Shown here piece after piece: positions 10,022 to 21,681 of a stretch of DNA of 64,000 nucleotides. Origin of the DNA: Argyresthia goedartella. Lineage: Eukaryota > Arthropoda > Insecta > Lepidoptera > Argyresthiidae. The stretch is taken from positions 11,301,829 to 11,365,828 of the forward strand of contig OX463836.1 of NCBI GenBank assembly GCA_949825045.1, read 5' to 3'. The translations under genes were made by a program, and so were the position numbers. The notes below the pieces were generated by a model. It saw only the letters and a list, made by a program, of their open reading frames with translations. It made no database searches and was not told the origin of the DNA. How positions within the stretch are numbered: the first letter of the stretch is position 1; each line of letters begins with the position of its first letter.

Positions 10022-10569
10022 TGTTCAGGCTTCTCAGCACCTAATAACCTCGTAGGGGCCCATAGCTACGAGGTAGCGTGACGATCAGGTGCCAAGAAGT
10101 GATGAACGTCGGCGATTCACCGAGCTGAAGTTATGTGGGGTAGATCTAACCTGGTATGTGCTTCGGTCCCGTCAACCTCCTGTCTCTCTGCAAGGCCCGG
10201 GCGCGCCCTAGGCTCTTCTTGGTAGACAGGTTCTTCAGCCAACCAGGTATGACTGGCGGGCCAGCGTGGTGAGCACAGTGGTCCGACACAGGTTATGTTT
10301 CTACTGGTAAATACAAATCGGGCACGAAAATCCGAACTTTATCTGGTTCAAGAGACAGCGGAACACTCAGCTATATTAATAATCCTGAGGGAATCCCGAA
10401 TACATTCCAGATGCCCTGTGATTTAATTTCAACACCCTAATCAAAACGCGTTTACATTGCGAGGGCTTTCGTCTTCTGTCAGTTGTCAAAACTGCCAGAT
10501 TGACAGCTAACGTCAAATTAAAATGACCGTTCAGAAACCATCGATCGAATATCGATTTGGAATCGAACA
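10022..10569 (-). repeat. BEL1 copy B 3' LTR
   Basis: 548 bp, TGTTC...GAACA, direct repeat of 16687-17234. Noticed differences from the 5' LTR: ctaataacc for ctaatgacc, tggtatg for tggtctg, ttcaaga for ttcgaga, cggaac for cggcac, tgccag for tgcgag. Confidence 0.95.
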
Positions 10570-10594
10570 ATCACCCGCCCGGACAGGCACCCAC

Positions 10595-12514
10595 CTATCC
10601 TCTAACTACGGGCAGCCGAGACAACGTTGCTACCGCTCGTTTTAAAACCGAGCCTCCTACTAGAACCTCTGCAGACCGGGGGGTCTCGTCCTTGCCAGGG
10701 AACAAGTTAACAATGCGCCCCCTGCGCCAACGTAGTGGCGGTAGGTTAGCATCCTTAACCAGAACGAGGTCACCAACACTAGGGGGGCTAGTTTTGTCAG
10801 TCCACTTAAGGCGCTGTTGTAAGATATGCAGATACTCGAGCGACCAACGCTTCCAGAAATTCTGAGTAAACTGCTGCAACATCTGATACCTTGACAACCG
10901 ATACAATTTCACTCCCTCGAAAGGGTGCTCGGGCAACGCGTTAAGTGGCTGTCCTATCAAGAAATGGCCTGGGGTCAGAGCCTCCAGGTCATTTGGATCC
11001 GAGCTGAGCGGACACAACGGTCGCGAATTGAGAACGGCCTCGATCTTACAAAACAATGTCGCGAGCTCCTCAAAAGTCAGCGCGGTCTGATCTACTATAC
11101 GCCCTAAGTGCGTCTTAGCTGACTTAACTACGGCGTCAAAAATCCCACCCCAGTGGGGGCAAATCGGTGGGCTGAAGGTCCACTGTATACCCCGACGGGA
11201 GAGGGCCGTTCCAATATCCACTTTATTTACATTCAAAAAGTTGACTATCTCTCGTAAGTATCGTTCCGCACCTATGTAGTTAGTGCCGTTATCAGAGCGG
11301 ATCAAAGTTGGAAGTCCCCTTCGAGAAACAAACCTATCCAAACAAGCAATGAAAGCCTCTGTCGAGAGATCAGCAACGAGCTCGAGATGTACCGCCTTGG
11401 TGGATAAACAAACAAACTCTCATAGGTACGCCTTGTATTGCTTAGCGGTACGCAATCGTGAACTCTTCACTATAAACGGTCCTGCAAAATCCGTACCAAC
11501 ACCTGAAAACGGTCTGACCTCATTCACACGATCAGGGGGCAAGTCCCCCATGAGAGGTTGCATCGTGGCAGCCTTAAGTCGATAACAAGGCATGCACCGA
11601 AACACGATGTTCCGTATGGCACGGCGGGCAGATAAGATCCAAAACTCCCGCTGGAGCGTGGCCAACAATGCGTTACAGCCGGCATGCGAGTTTTTAATAT
11701 GACGATCAGTCACCAGCAATTCAACTAACTGTCCCCCCTTGGGGAGCAGAAGTGGGTGACGAGCCGAATACGACAGATTCGCATTGCGCAATCTTCCTCC
11801 TACCCGAAGTAACCCGGTCGAATCAACAAAGGGGTTGAGACGCGCGACGGCTCCCTTCAATTTCGAACGTCCACTTCGTATAATCTCCAATTCTGCCCCA
11901 AACTTCGAGGACTGTACCAACCGGACCAAATTCAATAGCGACTCGTTTCGCTCTGCCGGAGTCAGAATAGGGTTCAACGTTCGCTGATCGCGAGGAGTAC
12001 GACAATTTCGAGCGAATCTCCTAATCCAAGTGGACACGTTTATCAACTTGTCAAGTGAGCTATACCGGTCCAGCAGAAACCCGGCGTCAGGGTCCTCAGC
12101 CTTCTGGGTAACATGCACGGCCGCTCTGGGGCCATGATCCGAAGATACTACTACATTGCTGTGGGGCCAGTCCGATTCTCTCTTGGCAAGCCAGGGTGGT
12201 CCCCACCACAAATGGTGTCTAACGAGTTCAGGAGCCTGACATCCCCTGGATGCACAATCAGACGGGTTCAATTCTCCTGGTACATGTCTCCAGGTCAGTG
12301 GGACCTCAGACGACACAATCTGGGAGACACGGTTCGCAACAAAAACCTCTAAGTTATGGACCGAAGCCTTCAGCCAGCACAAAACAATCTGGCTGTCCGT
12401 CCAAGCGTACACCGTATCCTCCAAAACCACTGACCCACGCAACACTGTTAGAGTGTGATTCAAAAGTTTGGTCAAAAGGGCAGCCCCGGACAGTTCCAGT
12501 TTTGGAATCGTCAT
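10595..12514 (-). pseudogene. BEL1 copy B RNase H-integrase block with a private stop
   Basis: Full C-terminal block of BEL Pol: RNase H motifs (KLELSGAALL, WTDSQIVLCWL), integrase zinc finger (RHIKNSH, CMPC), core (GTDFAGPF, RSDNGTNY), then GGIFDAVVKSAK with Asp (11135-11137) where Glu is expected, and the DUF5641-like tail ending LSRLPVVRG at 10595. The frame is interrupted only by TGA at 11420-11422. Copy A reads TGT there, and the neighbouring codon also differs (GAG here, GTG in A), through two A-to-T changes two bases apart. This block stops 25 bp before the 3' LTR. Confidence 0.9.
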
Positions 12515-12586
12515 CCTTGTCCGAATAGACGCTACCTTGCTTTATGCCAAAACCAAACGCACGTCGACCTCCCCGGTGGAGGTGAC

Positions 12587-13319
12587 TCATTCAGAGGCAT
12601 CACAAAACCCGTGAAGGGTTGCCCTGTAATCCCCAGCAGGGACCAATTTCCTCGGCAGCGATACATTATTTATGTCCGATAGCGAGGTGAACATTCGCGT
12701 CCAATCAGTCAACAAATCACCTGAGAGGTGGGTGTCCCAGGTCAACTGAGCCGCCCATAGCCTTTGCATAAAACATTTGAGAGCAAAAGTGACTGGAGAA
12801 ATCCATCCATTCGGGTCGAACGTTCTCGCAATCGTTGACAGTACTGACCGCTTCGTCCAGGCCTTCGGTGTTTCTAAAACCACCCGATAGGTAAACTCAT
12901 CATGGACGGGCCGGTACTGAATTCCAAGCACTGACAACATGTTAGGGCTGTCAGGATTCTCAAAAACGTGCGGGTCTTGTTGAAACTCATCTGGGAGACC
13001 AGCCATCAACTCAGGGGAGTTGGACATCCACTTGCGTAGTTCATAGCCGCCTCGTTCCAGCAATTGAATGAGCTCGTCACGTCGGTCCAGAGCTTCCTCT
13101 ACACTGGCTGCCCCTGTGCAGACGTCATCAACGTACAAATCTTGCTCCAGGATAGCGGCGGCTCTAGGATAGCTCACACGGTCACGCAACGCCAACTCCC
13201 GCAGGGTACGCATCGCCTAATACGGGCTAGACCGTAACCCATACGTGTTCGTGTTTAACTCATAGACCTTGACTGGCTCGGCCGTGGACTCACGCCAAAG
13301 TATCAACTGATAACTTCTG
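12587..13319 (-). pseudogene. BEL1 copy B reverse transcriptase, catalytic block
   Basis: Equivalent of 1896-2628. YVDD is retained, a TAG at 13217-13219 precedes the visible start, and the block ends HGFCDASE at a stop. It differs from copy A by Asp for Asn in the RTFxPNGW motif; Asp is what I expect in related elements. Confidence 0.85.
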
Positions 13320-14441
13320 TCAGCCGGATGAATTACCGTTTGCCATCATCCGAATGTCTGCGACAAATACAATCTGGTGTCTCCGAAAGCTCGTGAGAAT
13401 ATCCGAAATATCACGACTCAACTTGGGTCCCGAATGTAGACACTGATTCAGGGATATTCCGTTCGAGGTAGGTGCTGACCCATCAAAAACAACTCGAATC
13501 TTGCCGGTAGGGGTTCGCAGGACGGCATGGTGTGGAAGGAAACAATGATCCTCAGATCTCCAGTCCACACCCGATACCGACATGTGTCCTAACGACTCAT
13601 ACTCCCTCATGAAATCGACGTATTTTTGTTTAAATACGGCGTCCCTTGACATCCTACGCTCCATCGACATCAATCTCGTTTCAGCCATCTTCTTAGATTC
13701 TCCTAGTGGCGGTCGATCGGCCCTGAAAGGCAGTCGAGTTACAAAACGACCAGAACGAAGGCGACCAGTACTATTCTGGTAAAACAACTCGCACTCTTCT
13801 TCGTCTGCGTCGACTCGATTAACGGTGGGAGGTTCCTCTATCTCCCAGAAACGTTGGATAGCGTCTGACAACGCTGAGCCAATAAGTATGCCATCTGACT
13901 CGGCAGGCCTAACCATTGGCAATGCCGGACCCATGATCACGTGACCAAACTTAGTATCCACAGCAATCAACCCGTCCGGCTGAAGAACTCGCCGATCCGA
14001 CAACAGAAACCTACCCAGAACGTCTGCTCCCAGTAGCAGGTCGACCGGGGCTGGAGTGTCAAAATCGGGATCCGCCAACTTGAGTCCTGATGTCAGGAAT
14101 CGAACAGCCGGATTCAACTTCACCAAGGGGTGTCTGCCCATGACATGCGTCATTACTAAAGCTTGCACGGATGTTTTTGTCAAAATGTCATAACGTGGAG
14201 AGAACGTGATCACCGATTGACCAACTACATTCGTAACCATAACATTCCCCACGCCCCATATTGATTTATTATACCTATTTACCTTGAGGCCCAACCATTT
14301 TGCTAAAGCATTCGATACAATGCAGCCCTGAGCTCCAGAATCTAATAGGGTGTGAACGTATGTTGATTTGCCCGCCAAATCCCAAACAAGCACAGAGGCG
14401 ATCGGTAACACCACCGTCTCCGGTTGGGGGGCAACAAATTG
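13320..14441 (-). pseudogene. BEL1 copy B aspartic protease and N-terminal RT
   Basis: Equivalent of 2629-3765, with LLDSGAQ protease motif and RT fingers. It is bounded upstream by TAA at 14442-14444, created next to the 47-bp indel. Differences from copy A: Ala for Asp in SNALAKW and Trp for Arg in KSIWGV. In this copy pol is in the -1 frame relative to gag, with that TAA between them. Confidence 0.85.
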
Positions 14442-14518
14442 TTAACCGATCAGGTAGGCAGCTATACGCCAGAGGGTCCCATTGTACAAATGGCCCACGT
14501 GCCGGTTCCATTGCCACC

Positions 14519-16123
14519 CTACGACGCCCCCCGAAGGGGGGTGGGCGTGAATTCAACCGTGGCCGCTCCATGAGCGGGGGACATCACATGCGACCGACGA
14601 GGACGAGGCGATGAGCGGGGCGACAACTGAGGCGGCGTCCGAACCGCACCCGCATAGCTCGAAGGTGTCCCATGCCACCCGCCCGTTACGGCCTGCTCAA
14701 CACACCCAATGTCCCGCTGAGTCGGATGCTGAGTCGCAACCGAAAACTCAGGGCCCCCCATGTGATGACCCTGAGTGCGGCCCTGCACCCTAGTACTGCC
14801 CTGTGCACGTGGGGACGTTGGCCCCTGAGTTGCGCTCCGAGTCCCAAACGAATTCTCAGGGCCCCTTGCCGTGTCACCCTGGGTACGGCCCTGTGGTGTC
14901 TGTTGGCCGGACCGGTTCATGCACAACAGATTGTTGTGGGCCCCACCACAATATCCGCACATTTGTGTGCGCGTGCAGTCCCTAGCTATGTGTGGCCCGA
15001 GGCACAGGAAACACCAGCCCCGCTGCTTGGCCATCTGGCGCCGTCCCTGAACCCTAAGTTCCCCGAACTTATTGCAATTGGCCACAGCATGGCCAATCTG
15101 CCTACAACATGGGCAGGTCTCACTATGTGGGGTCAATGCACTCACAGTCCCATATGACTGCCGGTTGGTGCGGTCCTTCCTCGTCGGAGGGCCCCTACTC
15201 ACAGCGCTCCCGGCAGCTCTCTGTGGCTCCGAAGGATGGGTGACCGTCAACCCCAAATTCTCTGCCCGTCGAGACTCCTCTTCCATAAATCCGACCAAGT
15301 CGGAGAAGGCGGGCAGGTCCTCGGCCGACCTCCCGTGAGACTGTTCGAAACGAGTCTGCACGTCAGCGGGTAGGCGGGAAAGTACAATGTACAACAGTAA
15401 GTACGACCATTCACCAACCGGAAGTCCAAGATTCTCTAGAGCCTTGGTGACGGACAACAATGGGTTCAAAACCTCCGTCTGTATGGCCCCGACCTTGTTC
15501 ACAACCGGGATGCTAAACAAACGGTTCAGTTGGGCATCGGCCAACCTCCGTTTGTTGTGGTAACGTCTGACCAACAATTGCCTGGCCGTCTCATAGTTGC
15601 CCTCCGTAACTGTCAAATGAGCGATCAGCTCCCTAGGCTCACCCCTCAATGCTGCCACCAGCTGAGCCATCTTGACAGACTTGGTAATGTCCGATCGCAA
15701 GTGCACCAAACTGTCGAACAGATTGATGAAGCTCATCCATTCACCGGACACGCCGTCAAAGGTAGGCATAGTTATCGCAGGTAACCTGGTCCCCGATCCC
15801 TGATGCGGCAGAGGTGCTTCAATGTCACCATCATGGCTGGACTCGCGCTGTCTACGTATGTCCGCAGCCTTCTACGTGATAGCAGCTGCCATCTCCATAC
15901 ATTGGTCGACATCCCCTATCAACCGTGACAGCCTGTCAGGTACACAACCATCAACTGATTCCGCCTGCGCGGACAATTCGAGCACCCTATTGTAACGTTC
16001 CTTAACGTCCATAGACCGCTCCAATACCACATCATGCCTATCTAAACAGTCTATCAGACCGTGTGCGGAGGAAAACCATCTGAGTTCCTTAGAAACACCC
16101 TTCTGGATTTCAGATAACGACAT
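14519..16123 (-). pseudogene. BEL1 copy B gag with one internal stop
   Basis: Its visible translation matches copy A gag: ATG at 16121-16123, TAG at 15872-15874, DUF1759-like region, three zinc knuckles and a repetitive polar tail, ending at TAG 14519-14521. The hairpin C6-TTC-G6 is at 14527-14541. The codons around the internal stop continue sensibly on both sides, so one point mutation before the duplication explains it. Confidence 0.9.
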
Positions 16124-16686
16124 GATCGGAACGATACTTACTCACAATTTGCAGTAACTCAATTTTATTGGACCCTCCAGTTTATAACCCAAACGAGGAA
16201 CCCTAAACTATAACTTAAACAATGTTATTTTCCTTAAACAATAGGAACCGAGTTTTATATCTATACAAATTATGCTACACTTGATATTCTAATCCTGTAA
16301 ATAACAAGCCAGTTTCCCTTTATTATTATAACACACACAGATAGTCAGTATTAGTTCAAGTTATAACTTGCTATAAACTGAAAACAATGTAATAGCCTGC
16401 TATCAATAGATGTAACTACCTATGTTAACCAAAACATTCATTCAATAGCATTACTAGACCACTAATAGATTGACTAACTAGTAATTCAATGCAAATTTCA
16501 ATTCAATATCTGTCTGTCTACTACCAGCAATAGACTTATAGCTTACAAATACTACCAATCTATGTGGATATAAGAACAACCAAGTTACCTAACCGCCTAT
16601 ACCTACAGATTGATAGTCCCAAATCGTGCTTTCCTGGAGCCCTTGACGGCTGCAAATCTCAGGAAACCACGCTCTGCTACCAAAAT
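16124..16686 (-). other. BEL1 copy B 5' leader
   Basis: AT-rich leader between gag and the 5' LTR, matching 5480-6042. It contains no supported gene. Confidence 0.8.
16663..16682 (-). promoter_or_regulatory. BEL1 copy B primer-binding site
   Basis: Same 20 bases as 6019-6038, four bases inside the 5' LTR on the minus strand, and consistent with an initiator tRNA-Met primer. Confidence 0.7.
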
Positions 16687-17234
16687 TGTTCAGGCTTCTC
16701 AGCACCTAATGACCTCGTAGGGGCCCATAGCTACGAGGTAGCGTGACGATCAGGTGCCAAGAAGTGATGAACGTCGGCGATTCACCGAGCTGAAGTTATG
16801 TGGGGTAGATCTAACCTGGTCTGTGCTTCGGTCCCGTCAACCTCCTGTCTCTCTGCAAGGCCCGGGCGCGCCCTAGGCTCTTCTTGGTAGACAGGTTCTT
16901 CAGCCAACCAGGTATGACTGGCGGGCCAGCGTGGTGAGCACAGTGGTCCGACACAGGTTATGTTTCTACTGGTAAATACAAATCGGGCACGAAAATCCGA
17001 ACTTTATCTGGTTCGAGAGACAGCGGCACACTCAGCTATATTAATAATCCTGAGGGAATCCCGAATACATTCCAGATGCCCTGTGATTTAATTTCAACAC
17101 CCTAATCAAAACGCGTTTACATTGCGAGGGCTTTCGTCTTCTGTCAGTTGTCAAAACTGCGAGATTGACAGCTAACGTCAAATTAAAATGACCGTTCAGA
17201 AACCATCGATCGAATATCGATTTGGAATCGAACA
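16687..17234 (-). repeat. BEL1 copy B 5' LTR
   Basis: 548-bp direct repeat of 10022-10569, ends TGTTC...GAACA, followed by target duplication ATTCT at 17235-17239. Confidence 0.95.
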
Positions 17235-18594
17235 ATTCTTTTAAATACCGATCCGCAGCACTATAATTACTACCGCAATCAGACCTGACTAACGAAGGCA
17301 ATCCCCTACGTGACGTAAACCGAGTGAAGCATGCCACGAACGCCTCTAGTGACAGGTCAGCCACTATTTCCAAATGCACAGCCTTTGTAGCTAAGCACAC
17401 GAAAATACAAAGATAACACTTTAGTATCTTTACATTCCGTAGTGAACTAGACTTTATATAGAACGGCCCACAAAAGTCTGTTCCCGTTCCGAGAAATGCA
17501 CGCACGCCCCTTACCCGATCCTCTGGCAAATCTGCCATGAAAGGTTGCGTTGGTCGCGCCCTAGACCGAAAGCACTGAATGCACTTGAATGTGATATGAC
17601 GACATACACGCCGTGCCGAAACTATCCAGTAGCCCCGAGAAAGAATAGCCGCAAGCGAGTTTGCCCCGACGTGGCAATAAACCTTATGATAGTGTGTAAC
17701 TAATAAGTCCGTGAATTTACTCTTTCGTGGTAAAAGGATTTGATGCCGAGAGCTATACGGTAATTCCGAAGCCGATATCCGACCGCCGACCCTAATTATG
17801 TCATCCATATCAATGAACAAATTAAGCCGTTTACATGAAGTTCTTATAATCTTGCCTGTTTTTAAAGCATTGATTTCTTCCGCAAAGTGTTCTGATTGTA
17901 CCATCCGAGTTAAACACAGTAATGCATTTGTACGTTCCAAAGTAGAAAGGTTTTTTCCGAGTGACCGATCGGCTGACTGAGTTTTACAATTTTTTCCGAA
18001 CCGCAACAAGTAACCTGTCACATTTAATAGCGTCTCATAAGAGCTATACCTATCTAGTAAATTAAATTCAGATTCTACTACTCCGACATTAACCACCTTA
18101 GACTTAAGACCGGGCAGCATATCCGATGGAAAATCCGTACAATCCGTAGGCCATTGTTCCCGTGAACAATGTAACCACCGCGGCCCCCACCACAGCTGGT
18201 GCTGCAGCAGCTCAGTAACCGACGTCCCGCGTAACGCTACATTCGCACAGTTCATATCACTGGGAACATGTCTCCAGTTGATTTTAACCTGCGAGGCGTT
18301 TATTTGAGAAACCCGATTTCCTTCAAACACCTGTAATTTGTGAGCCGGTGTACGTAGCCACGCCAGTACTATAGTACTATCGCACCACCCTACTACCTCA
18401 TAAAATGTATGAAGCGTTTCTAAATGGTCTAAAGGTAAGCCTTCTAATAGTTCAGGCATGTTAGATGACCATTTCCGAAGTTCGTAACCGGCCGTGTGCA
18501 TAAGTTCTGTCAACTCAGTTTTTAATGTCAATGCCTCTTGAATAGAATCAGCCCCACCGTTCAAGTTGAAACAGTGAGACTCTAACCTGACCAA
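17235..18594 (-). pseudogene. BEL2 RT tail, RNase H and N-terminal integrase (copy B)
   Basis: Equivalent of 6591-7950. It has GYELRKWSSN of RT, then the internal deletion, DSTIVLAWL, integrase zinc finger (HYHKVYCH, CIQC), GTDFCGPF and SDCGSNY, and is cut at DRYLKEL by BEL1. The rest of this integrase is at 9488-10021, on the other side of BEL1. The open frame extending left to 17041 is LTR antisense. Copy B has Tyr in HTFYEV and Lys in ALKTGK. Confidence 0.88.
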
Positions 18595-19289
18595 AAGAGA
18601 TTGTTGGCAGGCTCAAGATACGTTTATTAATCACAGGGTCGTAAGTTGAATATTGGTGATATAGTTGAAACGCTGGATAGGGACTCGCCGGGAATAGACT
18701 TCAGCTCCTTGGTAGACTCAATCCAACTGGTCCACTTCTCCAGACGTCAACAAGTGATTTTGCGGTTAGCGCCAGGAGGATATTACTCCTCGGCGTGGAA
18801 CCCTGGAAAGAGACCAGTGTGAATGATAGGAATACAAAAGCGCTACAGCGCCCAGCTATCAGGCGACGGCTCCCCACACGGAGACTTCCGACGAGGGCCC
18901 TAGGGTAATTAGGATCTAAGAGTGCCGCAGTCCAATAGACACTGTATAGAAAAGGGAAATACATAGAGAGTATAAAATACACGAAAATAAGAAAGACTAA
19001 CTACGAACCAATGCTTACCCATGGATTGGGGATAGTAGGGAAGTTTCATATCAACTACTGCACTTTACCGCAACTAAACATTCAGCTCCATTACAGAACT
19101 AAAAGGAATAACAGTACTAAAGGGACTAGCCCATCGCCGCAACTAAAGGCGTGACTTAAAAATTATTGATGCAGAAGATACAACCTCACGTTTTAGAGCT
19201 CAAACAATGTCTGCGTCAAAAAAAGCAATCAGCTGCCAGACGAGATTCCAGACCCGAATTTCCGAATTTCTATAGTTGTACTTTTTATC
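18595..19289. other. Unassigned LTR-like block (copy B)
   Basis: Matches 7951-8645. A possible LTR edge TGTTGGCAGG begins near 18601, and on the minus strand TATA-like and AATAAA-like signals are present. A minus-strand frame of 93 codons (18701-18982) is not recognisable and is probably chance. It replaces the expected Gypsy integrase C-terminus. Confidence 0.4.
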
Positions 19290-20131
19290 TGACTCAAACT
19301 GACGTCCTCTATCCGTCACTATGTCAGTTGGACAACCAAATCGGGATATCCAGCCGCTCAGCAATGCCTGTGCCACCATCTCGGCCGTCATGTCTGCCAA
19401 CGGTATTGCTTCTGGCCATCGCGTGAACCTGTCGACGGCTGTGAGGCAATATCGGAACCCTTGGCACAATGGTAAGGGGCCTATCAGGTCTATGTGAACA
19501 AATAAAAGTCTGGCCCTAGGTAGTTTAAAGCTACCTAATGGGGCAAAGACATGGCGAGTTACCTTAGAGCGTTGGCAAGCTAGGCAGGTACGAACCCACT
19601 CGCGGCAGTCTTTCTTGACTCCTGGCCAGACGTAACGTTCCGCAACCAATCTGGCGGTGGCATTGGCGCCGGGGTGGCTTAAGGAGTGAAGACTGTCGAA
19701 CACTGCCTTGCGTAGCTCCTGAGGTACATACGGCCTCTCGGAAGTGCCGCTCACGTCGCAGTATAGGTAATTTTGTGAACCGGGGATTTTTACCTCGTCC
19801 AGCCGCAGTGACGATCCTGCTTCTCGTAGGTTTTGTAGTTCCTGGTCAGCCTGTTGTGCAGAAGCAATTCTCTCAGCAGTCATTGGTTGTGAGATCTCCT
19901 CTATGCGAGAAAGTGCATCCGCCACGATGTCATCTTTACCTGATATGTGCCTGATATCAGTCGTAAACTGGGCTATCAGGTCTAGATGCCTAAACTGTCG
20001 TGGGGAACATTTCTCTTTACGAGAGTGGAAGGCAAAAGTCAGTGGCTTGTGATCGGTGTAGATCGTAAAGTCGCGAGTCCAACATATGCCGGAAATACTT
20101 CACACTCTCGTAAATCGCTAGAAGTTCGCGA
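19200..20131 (-). pseudogene. Gypsy integrase, truncated before the third catalytic residue
   Basis: From [13 protein letters not shown] of RNase H (20131) through a frameshift near 20074 to VADALSR and the integrase. The zinc finger His pair is at residues 80 and 84 and the Cys pair at 114 and 117 of the 241-codon frame. Core aspartates lie in VHIDLIGP and [10 protein letters not shown]. Sequence recognisable as integrase ends at residue 212 (about 19289); the last ~29 codons are foreign. The DDE triad is therefore incomplete. Type is Ty3/Gypsy with an insect-like order. Confidence 0.88.
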
Positions 20132-20169
20132 TCATAGGGTGAATATTTTACCTGCGCTGGACTCAGCTT

Positions 20170-21591
20170 TCATGAGAAGAATGCCAACGGCTGCCACTCA
20201 TTCTGCCTCAACTGCTGGAGTACTGCCCCGATGGCAATGTCGGACGCGTCTGTCACCAAAGCGAGCTTCGTGTGGCAGTCTGGGTGGGCCAGCATAGTGG
20301 CCTGGCAAAGACTCTCCTTATAGGCCTGAAACGCATCCGCCTCCTGCGTAGAAAAATAAACGGGATGGGAACCTTTTACTGATCCTACCAGCAGGGCGTT
20401 TAGGGGTGCCTGATGCTTAGCCGCGCCTGGAAGGAACCTGCGGTAAAAATTGATCATCCCCAGAAAACGTCGCAACTCTTTCACTGTCTTTGGCGTAGGG
20501 AAGCTCTGTATAGCCTCGACCTTGGAAGGCAGTGGTGTGGTTCCTTCGGCTGTTATACGGTTCCCGAGGAAAGTAACCTCAGATACGCCGAAGACACACT
20601 TTGCTGCGTTCACCATCATGCCGAAATCTTTGAACCTGCAGAACAGCTGATGTAGGTGTTGCTCATGTGTCTCCCGATCCTGTAAAAAGACTAAAAAATC
20701 GTCGAGGTAAGCATATACAAAGTCTAGACCCCTGACAATCTCGTCGACGAAGCGCTGAAACGTTTGACCGGCATCACGAAGTCCGAACGTCATGTAAGGG
20801 AATTCGTAAAGGCCGAAGGGCGTCGTAATGGCGGTCTTCGCGATGTCATCTGAATTCAGGGGAATCTGGTTGTACGCCTTGACCAGGTCAATGGTCGAAA
20901 AAATTGTGCAACCGGAAAGGCTATGTGCAAAGTCCTCGATGTGACGGATTGGGTACATGTCCGGAATGGTTCTCGCGTTCAGCATGCGATAATCACCACA
21001 CGGACGCCATCCATCATTCTTCTTCGGGGCCAGGTGGAGTGGAGAAGACCAAGGGGACTCGGATGGCCGGCAGGTGCCGCTCTTCAACATAGCGTCAAAC
21101 TCTGCCTTGGCTATCTTCAATTTGTCCGGCGCTAGGCGACGAGGTGTACTCGATACAGGTGGCCCAGGTGTAGTACGTATGTGGTGTACCGTACTATGTG
21201 TAGGAGTGTGGTGTATACCATGTGGGCGTGTTATTTCGGGATAGTGTCCTAGTATGGTGTGATATGTAGAATCACCAGACATTACCCTTACCGAAGTGAC
21301 GTCCACCGATTTTCGCGCAAGCAACGCCGGGGTCACAAGTGATGTCGTGCCGTCGATGAGGCGTTGATTCCTCACGTCGACGACGAGACCATAACGCGAT
21401 AAAAAATCCACACCTATTATCGCCCTCGTCACATCTGCAACAATAAATTGCCAAGCAAAGTCACGGCGCAAGCCTAGGTTTAAAATAAACTTTACGTAAC
21501 CATACGTGTTAATTTTTGTACCATTCGCTGCGCTTAAAACTAATTCTGTTTTTACACATCGTGTTTTTAATTTTAACGAGGAAACACACAA
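20170..21591 (-). pseudogene. Gypsy protease C-terminal part and reverse transcriptase
   Basis: A 473-codon frame. The first ~80 residues are the protease C-terminal half ([16 protein letters not shown]). The active-site VDTGSD lies just upstream in another frame near 21610, after a one-base shift. RT follows, with [21 protein letters not shown] (Asp 235), [23 protein letters not shown] (YLDD at 295-298) and [13 protein letters not shown]. RNase H begins at [15 protein letters not shown]. The frame ends at TGA 20170-20172 after PLAFFS, and homologous sequence (KLSPAQVKYSPYDRELLAIY) resumes directly beyond the stop. It lies outside copy A. Confidence 0.92.
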
Positions 21592-21681
21592 AGGTCACTA
21601 CCGGTGTCCACTAAAAACTGTGTTTTGAACGCTGGTCTGTTATAATAAGGCGACCTGTGCTCGGGCAGTCGTCGGCCGTCA

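Larger units (their letters stand above)
10022..17234 (-). mobile_element. Complete BEL/Pao retrotransposon BEL1, copy B (7,213 bp)
   Basis: Two 548-bp LTRs (10022-10569 and 16687-17234) flank an internal region in the order, on the minus strand, PBS, leader, gag, protease, RT, RNase H, integrase. A 5-bp target duplication ATTCT flanks it. The LTRs differ at five noticed positions (about 0.9%). Coding lesions: gag TAG at 15872-15874, RT frameshift and TAG, stops at the RNase H junction, and a TGA private to this copy in the integrase. It is a full-length but non-autonomous element. Confidence 0.95.
9488..20131. repeat. Tandem duplication, copy B (complete 10,644-bp unit)
   Basis: This head-to-tail copy starts in the BEL2 integrase C-terminal region and contains a complete BEL1, the other half of the BEL2 integrase, and the Gypsy 3' half. 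At its right end (20131/20132) it continues without interruption into the rest of the Gypsy element, so copy B is the contiguous parent arrangement on that side. Copy A instead jumps back to BEL2 at 9488. Only a few bases of microhomology (around gcga) are seen at the jump. An assembly artefact (haplotype or collapsed-repeat duplication) is the main alternative. Confidence 0.9.
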
